A program made the position numbers and the translations under genes. Below, piece after piece: positions 33,152 through 41,666 of a stretch of 41,666 bases of DNA; the stretch's first letter is position 1, and each line of letters starts with the position of its first letter. Source of the stretch: Cylindrobasidium torrendii FP15055 ss-10 (taxonomy: Eukaryota > Basidiomycota > Agaricomycetes > Agaricales > Physalacriaceae); assembly GCA_000934385.1 (NCBI GenBank), contig KN880638.1, forward strand, positions 1-41,666, given 5' to 3'. Under the pieces are notes generated by a model, which saw nothing but the letters and a program-made list of their open reading frames with translations, ran no database searches and was not told where the DNA came from.

Positions 33152-36100
33152 ATGAATACTGGTACCGAAAATAATGTACACTCGAATAATGGCTCGCCCA
33201 CCGACGAGAGGAAGCAAAACCAGGAGTATTTGGACCTTGCAGACTCGGTGAGTCCTCTGCACGGGCACTTGGGCACATAGCTCATACTTCACAGCAACGC
33301 GTCGAGATGAAGCGGATGGAACACGAACGTCAGCGACAAATGCAGCGCAAGATATTCGAGGACCAGATGCGCGCTCTCGAACAGGCTCAGGCGCAGGAAC
33401 TCCTCTCGATCCCGTACGACCCTGCTACCGGAACTGGCGGCATCCAGCACCTGGCCGTCTCTGCCCCAACCACACCGCCTCGCGTGACTGCAGTGCTTAA
33501 CGGCAGCCGCCATGGAGAACACGGGATGCCCACGTCGCTAGCGGACAAGCGGAGATCGGTCGCCTATGCACCGTCTACTATCAACCTCTCCCCCGACCCA
33601 AGTGCATTCTCCAATGCGCCGAAGAGCATGCCCGCCTCCCGCAGGACGTCTGCATCGGAACACGACGAGGAATTGGCGAACCACCTGCAAAATCTGCAGC
33701 TCATCGGCGAGCGCTCGTCCCGGGCATCCCCGATCCCCAGCCACGTCTCGTCCTCCATCCTCAGCCGAGGACGCTATGGAGAGCCCCAGTACAATGCAGG
33801 AATGATGCTTGACGAGCAGTTGGACCAGGAGATGCATAGTGCGTGCTCGATCATTCCTCTCGTTCGCCATTACTGACCATGTTTTTCCAGATGCCATGCG
33901 CAATCTGCCCACATCGGACGACGACAAGTTCCCTGGGTATGCCAAGGTGCGTCGCCAATTTTTTCTCCCTGTATTGCAATAGGCTGACTGGGCCGGCCAA
34001 GGTGTCTACTTCCTCCGCTGCTCTGGACCTCGCCCACCTCTCCCACGGTGCACGCGGCCACGACGCGCTTTCTGCTGCCAAAGCGGATCGTCGCGTTGTT
34101 ACGAACCCTAATACCATCGGTGCTTTGTCCGCCTCATCGACTCCGCTGGTACCCCAAGGCCTGCACCCGCCTCTGTCGCGCCGTGGATCACCCCAGAGTC
34201 TGCTCGACAGTCTCAATGGGACCACACGCTCTGTGCCCGCGACCCCAATGGGTCTGTCTCACAACCCGTTGCTCAAGACGCCCGGCACGCCGCTGACCGA
34301 CGCACCTCTGAACGGCCGTTTGAGCCAGCTCGGTGGAGACAGCCTGTCCTCAGGTGACCTTGGAGCCTCTCTATCTCGTCTCCCTTCTTCAAATGGGCTC
34401 GATGGTTCCGGCCTGCCATTCAATTCGCAGAACGGCTTTGATGACCAGGTACGTGTGCTTGCGCCTCAGATCACGACGGCCCTGACGGACCCTATGCAGC
34501 CGTACGGTGCCGACTACTTTTCAGGCGGTATTGACGGAGGGCGCTATGATGCCTTCTCGAATGGCACGGGCCCGAATGCCTATCATGGCGGACGGTACAG
34601 CCTCCAGATGCCCGGTCGGCCTCTGGCGGACGGCAAAATGAACGGCCTCCATGGCCCCAAGCATAAGCGTGGAGACATGGACCGCGAATGTATGTGCTAT
34701 GCATTTATCTGACGTGTGCCGAGGTTGACCGCTATGCCCAGTCAACCGCTTTGCTGGAACCCGCCTCGAGGACTTGCAGGGTGAAATTTCGTCGCTCTGC
34801 AAGGACCAGCATGGCTGCAGGTATCTGCAGAAGAAACTCGAGGAAGGCAATCCGGAGCATCGCGACATGATTTTCCGCGAAACATTTGGCCATTTCGCCG
34901 ACCTCATGACGGGTGCGTGTTGCGTGCACCGAGCGGCGGGCCAGTATTTCTGATCTTTCTCTCCAGATCCTTTCGGGAACTATCTTTGCCAGAAGCTTCT
35001 TGAGTACTCGACAGACGAGCAGCGGAGCATCATCTGCGAGTCTGTTGCCCAAGACCTCGTTAGCATTTCCCTGAATATGCACGGAACGCGCGCCGTCCAG
35101 AAGATGATCGACTTCCTCTCGACGCGTCGCCAGGTAAGGCAAAAGTGGTTGGAGTCTGGACCTTCGCTGACAAATCTCCGCAGGCTGATGGTCGTTACAC
35201 ACCACAGATTCACTCAATTATCGTCGCCCTCAGCATGCATGTTGTTGTTCTTATCAAGGATCTGAACGGAAACCATGTCATCCAAAAGTGCTTAAACAAG
35301 CTCGCACCGGATGACAACCAGGTCAGTGTAGGTCATTTTCTTACCTTTGTCCGGGATGTTCTAATGCGGGGCGTAGTTCATCTACAACGCTGTCGCCCTC
35401 AACTGTGTCGAGGTAGCCACCCACCGCCACGGATGTTGTGTCCTCCAGCGGTGCATCGACCATGCGTCGGACCACCAGCGCGTCCAGCTCGTTAACGAGA
35501 TCACGTACAACGCCCTCACTCTGGTGCAGGATCCCTACGGTAACTATGTAAGTGCTACAAACTTCATCCTCTCCGTGAACTAACCGGCCCTTCCAGGTTG
35601 TTCAATATATCTTGGACCTCAACGACAACCGGTTTAGCGATGCCGTCATCCGCCAGTTCCAGGGCAATGTTTGCGCCCTCTCCGTCCAGAAATTCAGTTC
35701 GAATGTTATCGAGAAGGTGTGTACACTGCATATTGTTTCGATATTGGCCAGACCCTGATGGTGGCGTGTTAGTGCATTCGCGTTGCAGAACACGGCACCC
35801 GCAAGCTGCTCATCGAAGAGCTCCTCAACCGGACACGCTTGGAGAAGCTCCTGCGCGACTCGTACGGCAACTACTGTGTGCAGACAGCCCTCGACTATGC
35901 GGACCCCGTGCAGCGCGCGGCTCTCGTCGAAGGCATTCGACCTGTTCTGCCTCTCATTCGCAATACTCCCTACGGCAAGCGTATCCAGAACAAGCTGCAG
36001 CGCGAACAGATGGACTCTTTCGGCGGCTACCACGCCCAACAGGCCCTTGTCAACATGGCCTTGACGAACCAGGGACTAGGCGCGGTGCGCCATGCCCCGC

Positions 36101-36354
36101 CTAATTCGATGAACGACCTCTACGGCTCGCCAGCGATGTACTCGCAGCCGGGATATGGCCAACTGCCGCCCCAAGGGATTGATGGCTATGTTCTCCAGCA
36201 GAACACGGGCCACGCGTCTCCCAGCTTCCAGACATCGTCTCCGAGCTTCCAGACGTCGTCGCCCGGCTTCCAGACATCGGCTTTCCCCTACGGTGGTGCC
36301 GACCCATACCGCGCACCGTCCGCTGCCGCCGGCTATGGCTACAGTGGTATGTAG
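33152..36354 (+). CDS. PUF4: Pumilio-family RNA-binding protein, PUF4 type
   Basis: Binds UGUA-containing sites in mRNA 3' untranslated regions and recruits decay factors (known for PUF proteins). Ten exons close to 910 residues: 33152-33247, 33295-33838, 33891-33946, 34002-34689, 34742-34912, 34967-35133, 35184-35321, 35377-35547, 35597-35716 and 35773-36354. The N-terminal 460 residues are mostly disordered, with a basic heptad-like stretch near residues 33-65. The PUF domain (about 465-815) has eight repeats whose helix motifs read GCRYLQKK, GNYLCQKL, GTRAVQKM, GNHVIQKC, GCCVLQRC, GNYVVQYI, SSNVIEKC and GNYCVQTA. This order, including the Cys-Cys fifth repeat, fits yeast Puf4 rather than Puf3; Puf5 is the alternative. 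The C-terminal tail has three FQTS repeats and is rich in Gly, Tyr and Pro. Confidence 0.9.
36223..36285 (+). repeat. 21-nt tandem repeat coding SFQTSSP
   Basis: Three consecutive in-frame 21-base units (36223-36243, 36244-36264, 36265-36285) encode SFQTSSP, SFQTSSP and GFQTSAF in the disordered tail of the PUF protein. They differ mainly at third positions except in the last unit. Confidence 0.75.
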
Positions 36355-37380
36355 ATGCTCTTCGCCACCCGCCGGTCGACTCCTCAAGTATGATATGTTC
36401 ACTGTTCGTCTGCCCGCGCGATCTCTCCACCGCGGTTAGCCAGACGCGCCCCTTTCCGCCGCCACTAAACATGTTCTACTACTACTTTACTCTCCACCCT
36501 CGTCTGTGTGTGTTTTTGATCGTCGCAATACTACACCCCCGCCCCCACCACCTATACTCGCATACCATACCAGCTCATTGTATTCTCTTCCCTTGTGTGT
36601 TCTTTTTCTCCTTTTTCTTTTTTTGCTTTCACACCCTGCTCGGCTCAGCGCCGGCGTGTACATTGCAGCAACCTCATCATCTCTCGCATTTGTAAACACA
36701 ACCCCAACAATACATACATATTCACGCTTAGTCCCTCTTCCACCTTTTCGAAGGCCATATCATCCATCATCAATACTCATCTGTACCGTACTCCCTCCGA
36801 CCCACGACGAATGCTTGTATATTTTATTTTGGGTATGGTCTCCTCTGGGGGTTGTGGTTTTGTCCGGCGCGTTTGGCGGCGTTGCTGGGTGATTTCGCGC
36901 TCCTATGTGATCTTACTTGATTTTCTTTCTTCGCCTTTTACCCCTTTTAATGTGTTGAATGGATATGTGTTTTTTGGAATGTGCTTTTCTTCATTTGGTT
37001 CGGAGGGATATGTGTGATGTGTAGAAGATGTTGCACCGTCCGCGTGATGGCTTGGCGGCATACGAGCCGGGACCAGTTGCTTACAGAAGAACAATGGGAA
37101 TTTCAACGTGGATTTCATCAAACTCCTTGATCGTATCGAGATGCTTTTCCGCATTTGACGAATTTTGGCCAGCCAGGACTTGTCGGGCATGAGTCAAGCA
37201 TATTTTGGGCCCAAGTTAGCTGTTTAGCGCCCGCGAATTGGAATTCGGAGGGCGATGCCAACAGTGGATGGATGTTTTGTAGCTGAGGTTGCACCTGACT
37301 AAGGCGAATAGCCGGCTCGCAACGATGAGGCTGTAGAAGTCATGGGTTGACTCATCCCGGCGCTTTCACGTCTTACCGCC
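36355..37380. other. PUF 3' region and DUF6535 upstream region
   Basis: The first 600 bases are C/T-rich, with a T-rich tract near 36600-36630, and look like a long 3' untranslated region. No exon, RNA gene or repeat was recognised in the rest. Confidence 0.4.
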
Positions 37381-40300
37381 ATGTCGCAGGTTCCCGACCC
37401 ACCAAAGATGAGAACGCAGCAACGACGAGCTTCGTTTTCCGTGGTTTCCACATCTTGGGAGAGGCAAAAATATGCTCTGGAGGCCCTGGATATATGTGAT
37501 CTTGTGCAGTTTCGACATGCAGACGTTTACTCGATTGGCATACCCAACCAAACTGTCTCGCCACGCCGACAGCTAGCACAACCTGAGCTCGAGGAGGCGA
37601 TATCTCCATCCAAAATCTTCGGCATGAGTCGCTTCGACGATGTTTCTGGGCACCATTATGGCTGTGAACCGCCCCTACCACGGGCGCAGCAAGGCTCGTA
37701 TTGCTGTTTAACTCTTGATATATCATAGTTAACGGGCCCTAGATAAGTATGAAGACGAGACCAAGTACCCCGCAGATCCGCATCATCATGAACTGGATCC
37801 CGAAGCGCGAGTCTGGCGCATCTATCTCGAAGAAGCGCGCAGCTTCGACCAGGATCTTGTCATCAAGGCTAGCGAGAGTCTCGAGCTACTGCTAGTATTT
37901 GTCAGATTTCTCCTTTCTTCACTGCTTTTCATCTGATACCAGAATCATAGGCCGGTCTATTCTCTGCTGTTCTCACAACGTTCGTGGCGCAGACGTCGCA
38001 GTCATTATCGCCGGATGCCGCAGCTCAGTCTGCAGGCGCGCTCCTCGAGATCACTCTTCTCATGCGTGCCATGGGTAGTCAAACACCGGTTGAAGACGTG
38101 CCCGCATTCGCCAGTACATCGTCGGGCGCAACCTCCAACTCGATCGTCTGGGTCAACGGCTTATGGTTTGTGAGCTTGACCCTCAGTCTCTCAACAGCCA
38201 TATTTGCGGTTCTGGCCAAACAGTGGACTCGGCAGTATATCCTACCCATCCCTGGCTCGTCGCGCGAACGTTGTTATATCCGTCAATTCCGCTACAATGG
38301 GCTTGAAAAGTGGTATTTTACGGCAATTATTGGAATGCTTCCAATCCTTCTCCACCTCTCGCTCATACTCTTTTTGATTGGACTTGTTGTCTTCCTGATT
38401 CCTTTGCATACCGACATTGCCATTGCTGTGGGGATTCTCAGCAGCGTACTTGTTGGCCTCTATCTTGCAACGGTGTTCCTTCCCTTGCGATACGTTGACT
38501 GTCCTTTCCGGACACCATTCTCGGATGTGCTCTATCATGCTACAATATGTATTCCCATATTGTGGCAACATTTTCCCCTTTTGTGGATGCGAACCAAACG
38601 ACGCATCCGATCCCGTGTCCACTTCTATGCGCACTGGCGCATACCTGTTTACTCGCGAGAGTTTCCTGCTCTTTTCCGTCGATGGACACTATCTCTGTCT
38701 GCACATTTGCGATCCCTGGCTAACCTGCTACTCAACCATACGCGGCGCAAAGAGTCTCGCCGAGCTACATCACAAAGTGCCGCCAGTCAGTCAATTAAAC
38801 ACCTTCCGCACAGTCTGCGCGAGTTGGAACGTCACATTGCACTCTTCGACGGCGACGATGCCACGGCCGCCCATAGAAAGCGCGAACGGAATCTGTCCTC
38901 TCTTCGATGGCTTTTCAAGACAACTTCTCACCGCTCTGTCAAATTCGTCATCCAGCAATCGCTAGGTGCACAACCTCGCTCTCCTGGACAGGATAGTTCA
39001 GATTCTTCGATGCAAGAGGTCTTCGATAACAAGGACTACCGGCCTACAGTGATAAAAGGGATCAATATCAATTTGACGCAAGCAGAGATTGACACCAACC
39101 TTCGACTGCTACGGTCGTACGCTACGATGGCGCCTATGAGCCTTTCATGGAAAAAAAGTGGCCTCATAGCCTGTCTCGTTGACGTTCCAGACGTACGGGT
39201 TCTTACGCAGACACAGAGGCTCGAGTTGAGACGGAGTATGGAGCGGGCCTTCAGTGATGCGAGAGAGCCGCTTTACTTGCCAGTTTTAGCCTGGCAGCTA
39301 CTCTTTTTTGCTGCCAATGTGCGAAGCGAAACGTCGACACTATTGCAAGGCCAATATGCTGCTTTGCGAATCTGCTTGGACATTGTTGCCCAAGTGAAAA
39401 GTCGAAACCTCCGGGCCTTGGGTGTCGATGAGGACTTCAATATTGTTCCGACTTGGCTTGATTACAACGTCGACAGGACGCGAAGCAGGTCTGAGGTGTC
39501 GCCTTTGACACTGTCTATGACCTTGGAGACTTTTCTGATTCGCGCTGGCATTGCTCACTACGATGTTCTTGGTGGTGGATCAGGAGCACCGTGGGTGTAC
39601 GCGGATAACGATGATGACAAGCTATTTCGACCCCGTATACGATTATTACTGGACATCAACCAGTGTTTTGTGATGGCTTTCAACACCGGGCCTGCGCCTC
39701 ATCTCAACGGGACCCATCTTGAGGGACTTTGGGAGGTCATCAAAACTTGCGTCGATGGGGGCACAAGTCTTGTTGAGGATAGCGCCGTTTGCATAGCAAT
39801 ACACAGCACACTCGAGACAGTAATCAATACCAAGGATCCAGACAACGGATTACAGCCTTATCCACATTTCGCAGGTGCATTTCGCGAGATGTTAGCGACA
39901 TACGCCCTCATCGCGAACCATACCTTCAAGCCAACGAGCCCACCCACGTCGCTTCTCCTTCACACAGCAGCACGCTGCGACCAATTTCACAAGGTTTTGC
40001 ATTTTGGGATCTATAGAGATGTCCCAGAGGCGTACGACATTTTCATGAATACCTCTCCGGAAGGGCCTACTTCACAGAATGAAGACGATATAGGGCTTTT
40101 CGTCACTGAATTTGCCCAAGGCGCGGCACGTTCAACCTCCCGTGATGCTGCCGAGACGTGGAAGGATGAAGCAGAGCGCAAGCGATGTGCGGAATGGTTT
40201 CTCGACAAAGAACGCTTCCCGCGCTTGGTTCAACAGGCTGGGAAGTGGGCCAACCACTGGGATTACCAAGTCCTCGATAAGTGGCACCCACAGCTAGACG

Positions 40301-40624
40301 TTTGGTATTACCAGGAGCTAGGGCGTGTTTTGTCAGAAATGAGGATGGGCCAAGAGCGGCATGACACCGAGGTGAGCACAACCACTGCGCCAAGCTTGAG
40401 TTAGGTGCTTACGATGGTTTTCACAGGCTCTGAGGCTACACGATTCTGCTCAAGCTGCATCCGTAATCGACGAGCAAGAACAAACACCAGAACACGCTCC
40501 GCTTCACGGTTTTCTTGCACGAGTTCAAGCCCGCTGTCGCGTCCGATGGAGCGGTGCTAGAGATGAGGAGAGAGGAGTTGTAACAGGCATTGCAGACGAC
40601 GAGGCATTGCCGAGGAAGAAATAG
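37381..40624 (+). CDS. DUF6535 multi-pass membrane protein
   Basis: A member of an agaricomycete membrane-protein family of unknown role (DUF6535, PF20153). Exons 37381-37663, 37743-37900, 37951-40371 and 40427-40624 close to 1019 residues. The start is the ATG after CTTACCGCC. The first 95 residues are not typical of the family. The domain then begins YEDETKYPADP, EARVWRIYLEEARSFD, and continues ELLLVFAGLFSAVLTTF. Membrane segments: one at AGLFSAVLTTFVAQT, one at LWFVSLTLSLSTAIFAVLA followed by KQWTRQYI, and two close together between GMLPILLHL and LYLATVFLPL. The large C-terminal part (about 700 residues) is soluble and helical-looking, with no motif I know. Such genes are often multi-copy and variable between strains. 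Topology is inferred, not shown. Confidence 0.87.
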
Positions 40625-40856
40625 TTACTTGCGAATAGTGTTTAGAATAACAGATGTAAATGTCGCCGGCACAGCTAGCATTGCAACCAGTAGGTATCTT
40701 GTGATATGCATAGATATGATTGTTGGATGAACGCACAATGAGTCCCGCCAAATTCCCGCCCTCACAACGAGTGACTACAAGGGCAATCTGAGCTCCCTTT
40801 CCTGTGTGAAGTACAACTCGGCGCCCCATCATCGAAAAGAGTGTCCAGTGTTCTTT

Positions 40857-41666
40857 CTAGGCAGCGACCGCGCTCAGGTGGCCGTGGTACGTCCATGGCT
40901 CCATTCTCGACGTTGGCACATGGATCGCCGGTTCAACACCTGCGGAAGTTTGCAAGCGACCTTTGAGCAACAATCGCGGCTTCTTCACCAGTAGCGCATC
41001 TACGTGATCCTGTGGAGCAAGCGCGCCTGCAGTACCAGTCGCGTCCGACACACTGAAAGTGGACTTGTTTTTAAGACGTGCGAATGGGTGGGCAATGTTG
41101 ATGAGCCTTTGGGAGGGAGGGCGAAAGCTTGGCGTAGAGATGTCACTCGTGAGGGATGAACATTGGCAGCGAGGATGTTCTGTTCCGACTCCAGTCGCAA
41201 GGATGCTTCTTGCGAACTTGCGCCGGTGCCAGTGCGAGAGGCGATGGAAGTCGTCTGCGGCGTTCTTCGCACAAAGATGTAAGGATGGAGGGACATTGGT
41301 ACTCCGTGATGACGCCAGTAGGGATGGCGGGTAATGCGACGGTTGCGGTGGGCGAAGAGTGCACCGACTAGGGCATAGACGGCGTAGAACAGCGTCTGCA
41401 GCTGCAAACAAGTTAGCACTTGAGGCGTGCGCCGACTTGGCGACGCACCTAATGAAGCCACTATCCGTTGCACACTTCACACCAGGAATTCCGACAATAT
41501 GATTCGAGAGTAATGGCAAGATCATAGGGCGCGATGGCCAGTTCGTATATCCGGAATTACCGATGGGCTGGACTGCAAGAAGGTTGGTATGAAGGCTTGC
41601 ATCTTCCTGAATGATTCACCTCCTGAAGAATACACGTCAGAGTCCCGGAAAGTCGGCAGAATCCCC
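40857..41666 (-). pseudogene. broken copy C of the three-copy gene family
   Basis: Minus-strand relative of the segments at 553-1650 and 5064-6215, closest to copy A. Readable blocks are SSPSVIPD just inside the edge, EVCNG followed by two in-frame stops (where copy A has DVHNGQRFNQ), an intron with GTGCGT donor and TTTGCAG acceptor, TLFYAVYALVGALFAH, then after a 2-nt deletion TGVITEYQCP in another frame. The last part is open to 40857: DATGTAGALAPQDHVDALLVKKPRLLL. Stops and the frameshift make it a pseudogene in this assembly. Homology with copy A continues to the window end, so the 5' part lies outside. Confidence 0.6.

Noticed and set aside
38242..38634. A 130-codon minus-strand frame opposite the DUF6535 membrane segments
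   Set aside because: It is a shadow frame of a strongly supported plus-strand exon with conserved domain content.
1..41666. CRISPR arrays, operons, ribosome binding sites, prokaryotic mobile elements
   Set aside because: The window is spliced eukaryotic DNA. No regularly spaced repeats, terminal inverted repeats with transposase, or reverse transcriptase motifs were seen.

Overview
The window reads as nuclear DNA of a filamentous basidiomycete, most likely an agaricomycete. The evidence is many short introns (about 45-60 bp) with GTNNGY-type donors and CTNAC-like branch sites. It is also the gene content: a DUF6535 membrane protein, an F-box protein with variable leucine-rich C-terminus, a CAP10/GT90 glycosyltransferase, a PNGase A-type amidase and an S1/P1 nuclease. 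No prokaryotic, organellar or viral gene was recognised. I rebuilt gene models by hand by matching reading phases across introns; where phases close exactly the model is given exon by exon.

Layout, left to right: (1) 0.55-6.2 kb, an accessory-looking stretch with a decayed copy (A) and a better preserved copy (B) of one unrecognised gene family, with a five-exon 725-residue gene of unknown function on the minus strand between them. (2) 7.0-10.3 kb, an oligopeptide transporter (OPT family, minus). (3) 11.8-14.1 kb, a mitochondrial fission adaptor of the MDV1/CAF4 WD40 type (minus). (4) 15.4-17.6 kb, a CAP10/GT90 glycosyltransferase (plus), then 18.1-18.4 kb ribosomal protein uS14/RPS29 (plus). 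(5) 19.1-20.5 kb, an F-box-like protein (minus), with a diverged direct repeat upstream. (6) 21.1-27.4 kb, three consecutive minus-strand genes: a secreted PNGase A-like amidase, a zinc-less MDR oxidoreductase and a secreted S1/P1 nuclease. (7) 28.8-32.1 kb, a UVRAG/Vps38-like subunit of the PI3-kinase complex (plus). (8) 33.2-36.4 kb, a PUF4-type Pumilio RNA-binding protein (plus). (9) 37.4-40.6 kb, a DUF6535 multi-pass membrane protein (plus). (10) 40.9-41.7 kb, a third, broken copy (C) of the repeated family, on the minus strand and running to the window edge.

The genes do not form one pathway. Housekeeping genes (MDV1, RPS29, UVRAG, PUF4) alternate with secretory and nutrient-acquisition genes (OPT, PNGase A, S1/P1 nuclease, GT90), as expected for a saprotrophic or plant-associated basidiomycete. 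The most unusual points are the three-copy unknown family placed near both ends of the window, and several very small exons: a 5-nt exon carrying a metal-ligand histidine and a 16-nt exon in the S1/P1 nuclease, and a 10-nt exon in the OPT transporter. A paired short repeat lies upstream of the F-box gene.
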